From Desulfovibrio sp. G11 (lineage in GTDB: Bacteria > Desulfobacterota > Desulfovibrionia > Desulfovibrionales > Desulfovibrionaceae): a stretch of DNA of 64,000 nucleotides. The notes beneath the pieces were generated by a model, which had not been told where the DNA came from, did no database searches, and saw only the letters and a program-made list of their open reading frames with translations. Shown here piece by piece: positions 55,943 through 64,000 of the stretch. Made by a program: the position numbers and the translations under genes. The stretch lies in the NCBI RefSeq assembly GCF_900243745.1, contig NZ_LT984798.1, positions 2,373,501-2,437,500 of the forward strand. Reading direction: 5' to 3'. Positions within the stretch are counted from its first letter, which is position 1, and each line of letters opens with the position of its first letter.

Positions 55943-56199
55943 GCCGTCTTGTAGCCTGTGCGAGGCTCGCTAGCAAGATGTGCGTGCGGGCTTTCGTGGT
56001 TTGTCCGGCAGTGCCGGCGCCCTTTCCTGCACGTATATTGGAGGTTCCGGGCTGTTCGGGGTTGCCGGGCATACGGACTGCGGCGAGCGTTTTTCATTGC
56101 CGGGCTGGTTGCTTGTACAGTGCAAAGGCATGATCTATAGTGGCCCGACCCGCAAACCATAACCAGCCGGGCGCCTGCCCGCGCACGAGATGTATCTTT

Positions 56200-56781
56200 A
56201 TGACGATTTTCGCCGTCTTTCTGCTGGCCATAGCCCTGTCGATGGACGCTTTTGCCGTGGCCGTGGTCTCTGGTTGCGCCCTGCAAAAGCCCAAGGTTTG
56301 CCATTATGTGCGCCTTTCTGCCGCCTTTGGTTTTTTTCAGTTTGCCATGCCGGTTATCGGATGGTGGCTGGGCGTGTCTGTGCGGGAGTATATGGAAGCG
56401 TGGGATCATTGGATTGCTTTTGTGCTGCTGGGCTGGATTGGCGGCAAGATGGCTCTTTCGGGCCTGCGGGCGCTCAGGAACCGTGAATCCTGCGCCTGCC
56501 CTTCGGTCGATCCCACCGCCGGGCGCAACCTTGTGGTGCTTGGGGTGGCTACCAGCATCGATGCTCTGGCCGTGGGCCTTTCCCTGGCTATTCTTGGTAC
56601 GCCCATCTGGGCGGATGCGGCCATCATCGGCATTGTTTGCGCGGTGATCACGGCTTGTGGCGTGTATCTCGGCAAGACACTGGCCAATCTTTGTGCTCTC
56701 AACGGATGGGCGGAACTGGCGGGAGGCTTGACGCTGCTTGCCATTGCCTGCAACATTCTGCGGGAGCATCAGGTTTTCTGA
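56200..56781 (+). CDS. mntP: manganese efflux pump MntP
   Basis: The 193-residue protein is MntP (DUF204/YebN). It has six TM helices with the two internal repeats carrying the paired acidic motifs ALSMDAFAVAV and TSIDALAVGLS. The GWIGGKMALSGLRAL segment lies between them. It exports Mn2+. The ribosome-binding site is weak. The 250-base upstream region was checked for the yybP-ykoY Mn2+ riboswitch core without a clear match. Confidence 0.92.
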   Translation: MTIFAVFLLAIALSMDAFAVAVVSGCALQKPKVCHYVRLSAAFGFFQFAMPVIGWWLGVSVREYMEAWDHWIAFVLLGWIGGKMALSGLRALRNRESCACPSVDPTAGRNLVVLGVATSIDALAVGLSLAILGTPIWADAAIIGIVCAVITACGVYLGKTLANLCALNGWAELAGGLTLLAIACNILREHQVF

Positions 56782-56857
56782 AATCACGCCCGCCTGCGCG
56801 CTACCCGTCTGCCGGACCGGCAGGCAGGACCGCACGGCGGAAGAACAAGGAGGCCAC

Positions 56858-57268
56858 ATGTCTACTGTCAGCGCCAAATATCTCGGTGACCTGCGCGTGG
56901 AATGCGTACACAACCAGAGCGGCACCAAAATTATCACCGATGCCCCCAGCGACAACCAGGGCAAAGGCGAAGCCTTTTCGCCCACAGACCTTTGCGCCAC
57001 GGCCCTTGGGGCCTGCGCCATGACGATTATCGGTATTTATGGCAAAAATCACGGTGTGGATGTAACCGGTACGGAAGTGGAAATCACCAAGGCCATGAGC
57101 GCAGATCCGCGCCGTATCGGCAAGATTGAAGTTATCTTCAAGATGCCGCCGCGCGCATATTCTGCCAGAGAAAAAGCCAGCATAGAGCGCTGCACGGCTT
57201 CCTGCCCCGTGCATCTGACGCTGCACCCCGAAGTGGAGCAGGTCTTTACGTTTATCTGGCAGGACTAG
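56858..57268 (+). CDS. OsmC-family peroxide-reducing protein
   Basis: The 136-residue OsmC/YhfA-type protein has both reactive cysteines, in FSPTDLCATALGACAMT and ERCTASCPVHLTLHP. The usual Arg/Glu are in the N-terminal strand region. It likely reduces organic hydroperoxides. AAGGAGG precedes the ATG. Repeat copy 3 begins at its stop codon. Confidence 0.88.
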   Translation: MSTVSAKYLGDLRVECVHNQSGTKIITDAPSDNQGKGEAFSPTDLCATALGACAMTIIGIYGKNHGVDVTGTEVEITKAMSADPRRIGKIEVIFKMPPRAYSAREKASIERCTASCPVHLTLHPEVEQVFTFIWQD

Positions 57269-57382
57269 AACAATTATCGCTTCAAATGATTGCTTAACGG
57301 TCGGCAAAGCCGTGCTGTAATCATTTGGCCACAAGGATTTGGAGACAAATCCTTGTGGAGCATTTCAAGTGTGAAATGCTCC
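57266..57382 (+). repeat. structured intergenic repeat, copy 3
   Basis: This is the best-preserved copy. It begins at the TAG of the OsmC-like gene. It contains CAAATGATT…AATCATTTG enclosing CGGC-AAA-GCCG. Then comes a perfect 13-bp hairpin (57329-57341 with 57346-57358, GAGA loop) and a perfect 10-bp hairpin (57358-57367 with 57372-57381, AGTG loop). Confidence 0.88.
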
Positions 57383-57616
57383 AGGAGCGGGTACAGCAGC
57401 TTTTTTGCCGTACCGCTGCGATCTGTTCTGCACCATGCCGTACCAGCGGCTCGGGAAGAGCTTTTTGTGGACATGCCCGTAGTGGGCTGAATCTTTTTAT
57501 TGTGCACTTTCCGCAGGCCGTTCAGACATTTTATATGCCATTCGTTGCGGCGGCTTCTTTTGTGAAGAGAGGGGCCGTCCGCAGGGTTTCATGCACCTTC
57601 TGCCTCAGGGAAAAAC
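57383..57616. other. gap before the glycosyltransferase gene
   Basis: No gene or RNA is evident beyond repeat copy 3. The promoter of the glycosyltransferase gene should lie here but is not recognisable. Confidence 0.4.
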
Positions 57617-58717
57617 ATGTCCGCAGCGCCGCTGGTTTCTGTCATCATTCCTTCCTACAATTATGGCCCGCTGCTGCCCGAAGCCGTGGCAAGCGCCCTC
57701 TCGCAGCGCACTGACGGCCTTGATGTGGAAGTCATTGTGGTCGATGATGGTTCCACTGACAACACACCTGAAGTTGCCGGAACCCTGGGGGGGGGCGTTG
57801 TTTATATCCGTCAGAAAAACCAAGGCCTTGCCGCTGCACGCAATACCGGTTTGCGGGCAGCGCGAGGAGATTACGCGGCTTTTCTCGACGCGGACGACCT
57901 GTATGCGGAGCATCTTCTGGCAGGCCAGGTGCAGGTTTTTGCGGAAAATCCTGATCTGGACATGGTTATCTGCCGCTGTGTGGAAAAGAAGGAAGGGGCT
58001 GGTGTGCTGCACATGTGGCCTCTGGTCAGCAGCCATTGGGACGTGCATTCTTGCCATGCCAACCTGGCTCCGGTGCATTGCCACCTGACGCGCATGGGCC
58101 TTGTGCGCCGGGCGGGATTTTTTGATACGGCGCTCAAGTCCTGCGAAGATCATGACTTCTGGCTGCGCTGCCACGGTCTGGGGGCCAGGGTAGGAGTGAA
58201 CCCCCTGGGGCTTGTCATCTACAGAAAACACGGCGACAACATGACGCATAATGCCGAGCGCATGTTTTTTCATGACGCCCTCATGCATATCAAGGTACAC
58301 GGCATGCTCGCCGATCTGCCCGCCTATCCCTCGGACAAGCTCGGCGGCTGGCTGGCCCACGCCGCAGCTTGCCTGTTTTCTACCGAAGTTATGGCCTTCA
58401 ACAAAAATATGTCAGACAAGATGCAGGATCTCTTTGTGCAGGCCGTGCGCCATGTCGCATCAATGGTCAGGGGGGGGCGCGGCGAGACGGACGCGCAGTT
58501 GCTCCGTATTCGTTCGTACTATGTTGCGAAGTGCCTGCTTCTGGCCCTGCCCATGGAAGAACGGCTTGCACCCGAGGCTGTCAGGGCGGTCATGATACTG
58601 AGACACCTTTTTCCCGAAATTGGACAGCTCGCGCCGCAGACGCTGGAAGCCCGGACGGCAAAACATTATGCCCGGCTGTGTCTTTCAAATCCTTTGGGCC
58701 TCAGGCGCGCTGATTAA
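57617..58717 (+). CDS. family 2 glycosyltransferase
   Basis: The 366-residue GT-A enzyme opens with VSVIIPSYNYGPLLPEAVAS, then VIVVDDGSTDNTPEV. The metal-binding DXD-type motif is AAFLDADDLY, and the acceptor region is ALKSCEDHDFWLRC. It would transfer a sugar to envelope polysaccharide or glycoprotein; the sugar cannot be told from sequence. The C-terminal 130 residues are helical and unassigned. It precedes glmU, which makes UDP-GlcNAc, a possible donor. Confidence 0.85.
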   Translation: MSAAPLVSVIIPSYNYGPLLPEAVASALSQRTDGLDVEVIVVDDGSTDNTPEVAGTLGGGVVYIRQKNQGLAAARNTGLRAARGDYAAFLDADDLYAEHLLAGQVQVFAENPDLDMVICRCVEKKEGAGVLHMWPLVSSHWDVHSCHANLAPVHCHLTRMGLVRRAGFFDTALKSCEDHDFWLRCHGLGARVGVNPLGLVIYRKHGDNMTHNAERMFFHDALMHIKVHGMLADLPAYPSDKLGGWLAHAAACLFSTEVMAFNKNMSDKMQDLFVQAVRHVASMVRGGRGETDAQLLRIRSYYVAKCLLLALPMEERLAPEAVRAVMILRHLFPEIGQLAPQTLEARTAKHYARLCLSNPLGLRRAD

Positions 58718-58957
58718 AGATCTTTTCAAATAAAGGGCTGCCCGTGGGCTATGACGGCAGCAAAACAGACTGCGGACCGTGCACGGCCGGATACTTCGTG
58801 AGGCAGCCTGTTGCGCCCTGGCAGAGGACAGCGTTCCTCATACTATGTAAATGTCCTGAAGGGATCCGGCATGGCTTTGCCTTGCCGTTTTTCAGGTAAG
58901 AGGCTATTGCATTGCGTGAAGTTCTTCCGCTTTTGCGCGGAGATGAAGGAGATACTG

Positions 58958-60313
58958 ATGCCGAAGAACGCGGCTCTTATTCTGGCGGCGGGCAAGGGTA
59001 CCCGCATGCATTCCGACAAGCCCAAGGTTTTGCAAACACTGCTGGGCGAGCCTATGCTGGCCTGTGTGCTTGAGGCTTTGCGCCCTGTTTTTGCTGAAGA
59101 TGTGTGGCTTGTAGCCGGGCATCGGGCAGAGATGGTCAGGGCGGCCTTTCCGGAAGTTCCCTGTGTTCTTCAGGAGCAGCAACTCGGCACAGGACATGCG
59201 CTCATGCAGGCCCTGCCGGCACTTACCAAGGCGGGATACACCCACCTGCTGATCGTCAACGGCGATGCGCCCCTGCTTTCAGAGGGCCTTGTGCGACAGT
59301 TTCTGGCCGAGGCCGTGGGTGCAGACCTCGCCTTTGCCACCATTGATCTTGACAGCCCCGGTGCTTATGGCCGCGTGGTGCGGGAAGGGGATGACGTGCG
59401 TGCCATTGTCGAGGCCAAGGATTATGATCCGGCTCTTTACGGCCCACCCACCGGCGAGGTCAACGCGGGCATGTACTATTGTGCGCTGGATGCCGTGGAA
59501 AGCCTGCTGCCCCGCCTGGGCAATGCCAATAAAAGCGGCGAGTATTATATCACTGACCTGATAGGCCTGGCTGTGGCGGAAAAATATGACGTGCAGGGTG
59601 TGCGTTGCGGGCGCGACGACGGACTCATGGGAGTGAACTCTCCTCTGGAACTGGAACGGATGGAAGAAGCCCTGCGCGAGCGCCGTGTTCATGACCTGCT
59701 TGCTGCGGGCGTTATCATCCATGCCGCGGGAAGCGTCCGCGTGGGGCCTCTGGCCCATGTGGAAGCCGGGGTAGAAATCACCGGCCCTTGCGAAATTTAC
59801 GGCCGTTCGCGGATCTTGCGCGGCGCCTCCATAGCCTCGCACTGTGTGCTGCGTGACAGTGTCGTCAGCAGCGGAGCGCGGATACATTCATTCTCGCACC
59901 TTGAAGGGGCGGAAGTGGGTGAAGGCGCGCTGGTCGGGCCGTACGCGCGGCTGCGCCCCGGAGCCGTTCTTGAGGCGCAGTCCCATGTAGGAAATTTTGT
60001 GGAACTGAAAAAGACGCGCCTGGGGCAAGGGGCCAAGGCCAATCATCTGAGTTACCTTGGCGATGCCGAGATCGGTGCGGGCAGCAATATCGGCGCGGGA
60101 ACCATCACCTGCAACTATGATGGAAAAAACAAACATCTCACGCAGATAGGCCGGCGCGCCTTTATTGGCAGTAATACCGCCCTGGTGGCTCCGGTGAGTG
60201 TGGGTGACGAGGCCCTTGTGGGGGCCGGATCGGTCATCACCCGCGACGTGCCCGCCGGAGAACTGGGCATTGCCCGTGAAAAACAGAAGAATTTGCCGCG
60301 CAGAAAATCCTGA
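58958..60313 (+). CDS. glmU: bifunctional GlmU (GlcNAc-1-P uridylyltransferase / acetyltransferase)
   Basis: The 451-residue enzyme makes UDP-GlcNAc. The N-terminal pyrophosphorylase has LILAAGKGTRMHSDKPKVLQ and LQEQQLGTGHALMQALP. The C-terminal left-handed beta-helix has hexapeptide repeats and the acetyl-CoA site (GAGSNIGAGTITCNYDGKNK). AAGGAG six bases before ATG 58958 fixes the start. Confidence 0.96.
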   Translation: MPKNAALILAAGKGTRMHSDKPKVLQTLLGEPMLACVLEALRPVFAEDVWLVAGHRAEMVRAAFPEVPCVLQEQQLGTGHALMQALPALTKAGYTHLLIVNGDAPLLSEGLVRQFLAEAVGADLAFATIDLDSPGAYGRVVREGDDVRAIVEAKDYDPALYGPPTGEVNAGMYYCALDAVESLLPRLGNANKSGEYYITDLIGLAVAEKYDVQGVRCGRDDGLMGVNSPLELERMEEALRERRVHDLLAAGVIIHAAGSVRVGPLAHVEAGVEITGPCEIYGRSRILRGASIASHCVLRDSVVSSGARIHSFSHLEGAEVGEGALVGPYARLRPGAVLEAQSHVGNFVELKKTRLGQGAKANHLSYLGDAEIGAGSNIGAGTITCNYDGKNKHLTQIGRRAFIGSNTALVAPVSVGDEALVGAGSVITRDVPAGELGIAREKQKNLPRRKS

Positions 60314-60568
60314 CGCGTATCCTTTGTTTTCTGCCGGGACGGCACACGGTTTTTCGGCTGCGCCGTTTCTGCGGCGACAAAGGAACTGGAGCCGGGCAGG
60401 CGAGGGCTTGTCCGGCATGTGGGTTCCGCCTTTTCAGGGCTGTCGCAGTCAAATATGTACAGGTTACGGGCCTTATCCGCTGCGCAAGGCGTCGCGCGGC
60501 ACGGTTTTTTTTTCGACTTTACCTCTTCCATTCTTGCCAATGGTCTGGTGCGGTGCTATTTATCAGGC

Positions 60569-60814
60569 ATGGAACTTCTGGAAAAGCTTGAGACGCAAGT
60601 TGCGGCTCTTCTGGCCAGGCTTGACCGCCTTCGGGCGGAAAACGAGCGCGTCAGCGCCGAGTCTGCCGCTTTGGGGGAGGAAAAGGCCGCCCTGGAAGAT
60701 GAAAACCACAGGCTGCGCGAAGCGCTTGAAAATGAAGAGCAGCTGCGTGCCCAGGCGCTCAAACGCATTGACGCCGTGTTGCGCAACATTCAGGAGCATG
60801 ACAGCGTAGAGTAG
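60569..60814 (+). CDS. zapB: ZapB-like coiled-coil division protein
   Basis: The 81-residue protein is almost entirely heptad coiled coil (LEKLETQVAALLARLDRLRA, ENERVSAESAALGEEKAALE). It lies six bases before zapA. This coupling suggests a Z-ring co-factor of the ZapB kind. The call depends on position; the coiled coil itself is not specific. Confidence 0.65.
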   Translation: MELLEKLETQVAALLARLDRLRAENERVSAESAALGEEKAALEDENHRLREALENEEQLRAQALKRIDAVLRNIQEHDSVE

Positions 60815-60820
60815 GTTTTT

Positions 60821-61093
60821 GTGAATCAGGAAGCTATCAACCTTACCGTTCTTGGGCTGAGCATCGCCTTCAAGCCCGGTGCAGATATGGACCGCGTGCA
60901 GGAAGCTGTAAGGCTCGTGGAAGAACGGTTTACTGACCAGAAGCTGAGGTTCCATGGAGGGCAGACCAAGGATATTCTGCTGACCTTTATGGCCCTTGGA
61001 CTGGCGGATGATTTGTTGCAATCGCAAAAAGAGCTGGCAGGTGTGCAAGATCGCGTAACTGCCATGCTTTCCAAGATAGAGGGATCTGTTTAG
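60821..61093 (+). CDS. zapA: cell-division protein ZapA
   Basis: The 90-residue protein (GTG start) has the ZapA pattern: INLTVLGLSIAFKPGADMDR, AVRLVEERFTDQ, DILLTFMALGLADDLLQSQK. ZapA bundles FtsZ filaments. It is followed by 6S RNA, as in many proteobacteria. Confidence 0.85.
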   Translation: MNQEAINLTVLGLSIAFKPGADMDRVQEAVRLVEERFTDQKLRFHGGQTKDILLTFMALGLADDLLQSQKELAGVQDRVTAMLSKIEGSV

Positions 61094-61102
61094 ATCCCGA
61101 GG

Positions 61103-61289
61103 GCGCTTCCCTGGGGGGCGCGTGATTTATGCCTCGGTGCTAACCTGACAAGTATGTTAAAGGGAGTCGTCTCTGTCCTCAGTGTGCATGCCCGGCCACG
61201 ACCGGGACGCCTGAAGGGGACATACTGGCTCCCGACCTGGTTATCCAGGTTCTGTACCGCACGCATGACACGGCTCTCTGGGGAAAGCC
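61103..61289 (+). ncRNA. ssrS: 6S RNA
   Basis: The sequence GTGCATGCCCGGCCACGACC then GGGACGCCTGAAGGGGA reproduces the conserved 6S segment after the central bubble (GAGCATGCxCGG…CCGAGAAGCCTTAAA). The outer ends pair: GCTTCCCTGGG near 61105 with CTCTGGGGAAAGC near 61276-61288. It lies directly downstream of zapA, the classic location. 6S RNA sequesters sigma70 RNA polymerase in stationary phase. Exact ends are estimated. Confidence 0.8.
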
Positions 61290-61507
61290 GCTTTCATAAA
61301 CAGAGCAGTTTGGGTTCCGGCTTCCGCGTTGGGGTCTTCACTTCTTTTTTGCAACACCATCCATGTTGCCGCGCCTGCGGCATCCAGCCAGGGTTTCAGC
61401 AGCCCTTTGGGCTAAATTGCTACGGCGGCACGTAACGGGCTGCCGGTGTTCGTCGGGCGGGCTCTGTTCAGGGCCGGTCCCGTATTGATAAAAGAGAGGC
61501 TGGATTC
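61290..61507. other. gap between 6S RNA and rny
   Basis: GCAGCCCTTTGGGCT-type repeats near 61398 are too weak to call a terminator. No gene is evident. Confidence 0.35.
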
Positions 61508-63067
61508 ATGGACCCATTAGTTATAGCGGCGCTGCTCGCGTCTGTGGTGCTGGGGGCGGCACTGGGCGCGGTGGTGTGCAAACGGTCTACAACCAAGCGT
61601 ATCGGCGACGCCGATGACCTGGCCAAACGCATTGTGGCCGAGGCCCGCAAAGAAGCGCAGGCCCAGAAAAAAGAAATTTTGCTCCAGGGACAGGACGACC
61701 TGTTCAACCAGAAACGCGAGCTGGAAAATGAATTCAAGGAACGCGAGCGCGAGGTCAAGACCCGCGAGCGCAAGCTTGAGGAAATGAGCGGGCGCCTTGA
61801 GGAGAAGCTTGAAAAAGCCACAGCCAAGGAACACGAACTGCTCGCTTCAGAAAAAGATCTGGCTCGTAAGGAACGGCAGCTTTCAGAAACAGAAATGTTC
61901 CTGCAAACCCGCATTGAGGAGCAGGAGCAGCGCCTGGCGCAGATTTCGGGTTTTACTGCTGAAGAAGCCAAGGTGCAGCTTTTTATGGAAGTGGAGGCGA
62001 AGACGCGGCACGAATCGGCCAAGATGATCCGGCAGATCGAAATGGAAGCCCGCGAAACCGCAGACCGCAAAGCCAAAGAAATTCTCTGTAACGTCATTCA
62101 GCGCTATGCGGGCGACTATGTGAACGAGCAGACCGTCACCGCCGTCACCCTGCCCAGCGAAGATATGAAAGGCCGTATCATTGGCCGTGAAGGGCGCAAT
62201 ATCCGCGCTCTCGAGTCTGCCACCGGCGTGGACCTCATTATTGACGATACCCCTGAGACAGTCATTCTTTCCGCCTACAGCCCGTTACGCCGCCAGGTCG
62301 CCAAGATGGCGCTGGAGCGTCTTATTCAGGACGGGCGCATCCACCCCGCGCGCATTGAAGACATTGTTCAGAAGTGCGAGCAGGAACTGGATGCCCAGGT
62401 GCGCGAAGTGGGCGAGCAGGCCACCTTCGATGCGGGCGTGCACGGCATACACCCTGAAATCGTTCGCCTTCTCGGCCAGTTGCGCTACCGTACCTCCTTT
62501 ACGCAAAATGTGCTGCAGCATTCGCTTGAGGTGTCGGCCCTGTGTGGCATGATGGCGGCAGAGCTTGGTATGGACGTGAAGAAAGCCAAGCGTGCCGGGT
62601 TGCTGCATGACATCGGCAAGGCCGTGGACCACGAGGTTGAAGGGCCGCATGCCCTTATCGGGGCGGATCTGGCGAAAAAGTATAATGAAAGCCAGGAAAT
62701 CATCCATGCCATCGCCGCCCACCACGAAGATCAGCGCCCTTCAACGGCTCTGGCTGTGCTGGTGCAGGCTGCGGACTCCATTTCCGGCGCACGCCCCGGC
62801 GCACGCAAGGAACTGCTGGAAAACTATGTGAAGAGGCTGGAAGACCTGGAGGGCATCGCCACCAGTTTTGATGGCGTCAGCAAGGCTTACGCTATCCAGG
62901 CCGGGCGTGAAATCCGCGTGATGGTTAACTCCGATCAGGTCGATGATGACACAACCTATGTCCTTTGCAAGGATATAGCTGAAAAAATTGAAAAAAATCT
63001 GACATATCCCGGACAGATCCGCGTAACGGTCATCCGTGAGCGGCGTGCCGTAGGCCTTGCCAAGTAG
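61508..63067 (+). CDS. rny: ribonuclease Y
   Basis: The 519-residue endoribonuclease starts decay of mRNAs at the membrane. An N-terminal TM helix ([17 protein letters not shown]) is followed by a long coiled coil to about residue 190. The KH domain has [20 protein letters not shown] and the HD domain [18 protein letters not shown], with the downstream HHEDQRPS. Length and motifs are normal. Confidence 0.96.
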   Translation: MDPLVIAALLASVVLGAALGAVVCKRSTTKRIGDADDLAKRIVAEARKEAQAQKKEILLQGQDDLFNQKRELENEFKEREREVKTRERKLEEMSGRLEEKLEKATAKEHELLASEKDLARKERQLSETEMFLQTRIEEQEQRLAQISGFTAEEAKVQLFMEVEAKTRHESAKMIRQIEMEARETADRKAKEILCNVIQRYAGDYVNEQTVTAVTLPSEDMKGRIIGREGRNIRALESATGVDLIIDDTPETVILSAYSPLRRQVAKMALERLIQDGRIHPARIEDIVQKCEQELDAQVREVGEQATFDAGVHGIHPEIVRLLGQLRYRTSFTQNVLQHSLEVSALCGMMAAELGMDVKKAKRAGLLHDIGKAVDHEVEGPHALIGADLAKKYNESQEIIHAIAAHHEDQRPSTALAVLVQAADSISGARPGARKELLENYVKRLEDLEGIATSFDGVSKAYAIQAGREIRVMVNSDQVDDDTTYVLCKDIAEKIEKNLTYPGQIRVTVIRERRAVGLAK

Positions 63068-63102
63068 GCGGGGCGGCGCGGGGCCGGGCCGGATCTACGG
63101 CT

Positions 63103-63705
63103 ATGATGCAAGACCCTCTTCTATATGTATTTGATCTGGCGGCCAGCTTTATGCTGGCCGCCGCCGCATCCTGCCGGGCGCGCAACGGCGGAGCACACTT
63201 CAGTGGCGCGGCGGTTCTGGCCTGTCTGGCTGGACTGGCCGCGCCGCTTTTGCGTGATGCCCTGCTGGGGCATCCTGTCCTGGCGCTGAACAGAGGGGAT
63301 TATCTGGCTGCGGCAGTGGCCGGCGCGGTGGCCGGAACTCTGGCTGCGCGTCTGGGGCATGCGTGGCGGGCTTTTTACTGGCTGGACAGTATGGGCCTGG
63401 GGCTGGCGGCCGGTGTAGGGGGTGTGCGCGGCGCTGTTTTCGGCCTGGGTGTCGTGGGCTGCCTTGTGCTCGGGGTATTGGCGGCACTGGCCGGGGGGCT
63501 TGTGCGGGATGTCGCCCTGGGGGACACCGCCCGGCTGGTAGAGGAAGACAGCTACGCCACTGCAGCGGCTCTGGGCGTTATGCTTGCCCTTATGGCCCTG
63601 CTTTACGGCGGCATGCCCCTCTGGATGTGTGCGCTCGCATGTTGCGGGCTGGTACTCGTGCTGCGCGCCTTGCGCCTGCGTAAGGGCCTTCAGGGCGGCA
63701 TTTGA
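63103..63705 (+). CDS. TRIC-family trimeric cation channel protein
   Basis: The 200-residue membrane protein has seven hydrophobic segments and the duplicated TRIC (UPF0126) signatures: APLLRDALLGHPVLALNRGD then YLAA, and GGLVRDVALGDTARLVEEDS then YAT. These contain the conserved GG(x)RD and following acidic residue. Bacterial TRICs conduct monovalent cations. It begins 35 bases after rny; two adjacent ATGs are possible starts. Confidence 0.85.
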   Translation: MMQDPLLYVFDLAASFMLAAAASCRARNGGAHFSGAAVLACLAGLAAPLLRDALLGHPVLALNRGDYLAAAVAGAVAGTLAARLGHAWRAFYWLDSMGLGLAAGVGGVRGAVFGLGVVGCLVLGVLAALAGGLVRDVALGDTARLVEEDSYATAAALGVMLALMALLYGGMPLWMCALACCGLVLVLRALRLRKGLQGGI

Positions 63706-63847
63706 AGCCATTTTTTCAGAATTGTTGAAAAAAATGCAAATAAGGCTTGACTGTTTTGATTTGTTTCACTATCTTCTCTTTTCGCGACACGGGAACGGAT
63801 TGAGCCTGAGCGCGGCGAAGAAAATTCGCCGAACCGGCAGAAAGAAG

Positions 63848-63876
63848 TTGACAGGGTTGCGAAAAGGGAGCATAAG
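63848..63876 (+). promoter_or_regulatory. sigma70 promoter, first of a tandem pair
   Basis: TTGACA (63848-63853) is separated by 17 bases from CATAAG (63871-63876). The local sequence AAAGGGAGCATAAGTCTC recurs 108 bases downstream. Confidence 0.7.
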
Positions 63877-63955
63877 TCTCTCTCGTTCTTGAAAAACTGC
63901 ATACAGCTCGAAACAACGCCGCCGAAAAGAATTTTGGTGGATTGAAAAAAAGTTG

Positions 63956-63984
63956 TTGACAGCGAGAACGAAAGGGGGCATAAG
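63956..63984 (+). promoter_or_regulatory. sigma70 promoter, second of a tandem pair
   Basis: TTGACA (63956-63961), a 17-base spacer and CATAAG (63979-63984) match the first promoter, in AAAGGGGGCATAAGTCTCC. Tandem near-identical strong promoters point to a stable RNA operon just beyond the window. Confidence 0.7.
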
Positions 63985-64000
63985 TCTCCTTCGCGCCGCC

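Noticed and set aside
55950..56199. yybP-ykoY manganese riboswitch upstream of mntP
   Set aside because: A GC-rich region with hairpins is present, but the conserved core of the motif could not be aligned.
1..64000. CRISPR arrays
   Set aside because: No regularly spaced direct repeats of 23-40 bp were seen, and no cas gene is present.

Overview
The window looks like the chromosome of a Desulfovibrio-type sulfate reducer (Desulfovibrionaceae). The basis is family recognition: a zapB-like/zapA/6S RNA/rny arrangement, a selenocysteine tRNA, a cdaA-cdaR-glmM cluster and several proteins I associate with that group. No database search was possible. It divides sharply at selC, the tRNA-Sec gene at 28505-28598 on the minus strand.

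Bases 1 to about 28.4 kb are an accessory island that is being broken down by insertion sequences. It holds a DUF6361-like gene pair split by an IS3 element, and a parA/ribbon-helix-helix partition pair with a palindromic operator candidate. It also holds a tyrosine recombinase scattered in pieces at 6.0 and 8.6-9.5 kb, and a methyl-accepting chemotaxis gene cut by an ISL3 element. Further right come an EAL-HDOD protein and a minus-strand backbone of an IncP-like conjugative element. In transcription order that backbone is a 114-residue unknown, a replication/HTH protein, traK, traL, traM, trbB, trbC, trbD, a truncated trbJ, an IS21 element, a truncated topoisomerase III, an RdgC-like gene and a secreted tail-collar-domain protein. 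An ssb gene and an HTH regulator lie next to selC. Nine IS elements or remnants of six families (IS3, IS30, IS4, IS1595, ISL3, IS21) are visible. Four insertions can be undone on paper because target duplications of 7-10 bp flank them. No relaxase, coupling protein, trbE or trbF-I is present, so the element cannot be self-transmissible from this window alone.

From 28.8 kb to the end the content is mostly housekeeping. It comprises ftsH-folP, cdaA-cdaR-glmM-galU (c-di-AMP and UDP-sugar supply), priA, a FadL-like porin, secA and a MoaE-like protein. It continues with a 916-residue membrane protein carrying a retroviral-type zinc knuckle, an AEC permease with a benzoylformate-decarboxylase-like enzyme, and an MgtA-type Mg2+ ATPase. 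Upstream of that ATPase are a proline-rich leader peptide and a 55-residue membrane peptide. Then come mntP, an OsmC-like protein, a GT2 glycosyltransferase, glmU, zapB-like/zapA, 6S RNA, rny and a TRIC-family channel. The window ends in two near-identical tandem sigma70 promoters that look like the promoters of an rRNA operon beginning just past the end.

The least explained signals are three. First, a roughly 115-bp intergenic element occurs in three copies (47.1, 54.1 and 57.3 kb) and folds into successive hairpins with compensatory changes; two copies begin exactly at a stop codon. Second, the mgtA leader region. Third, a tail-collar gene fragment sits directly before a tyrosine-recombinase remnant, with an intact secreted collar protein in the conjugative element.
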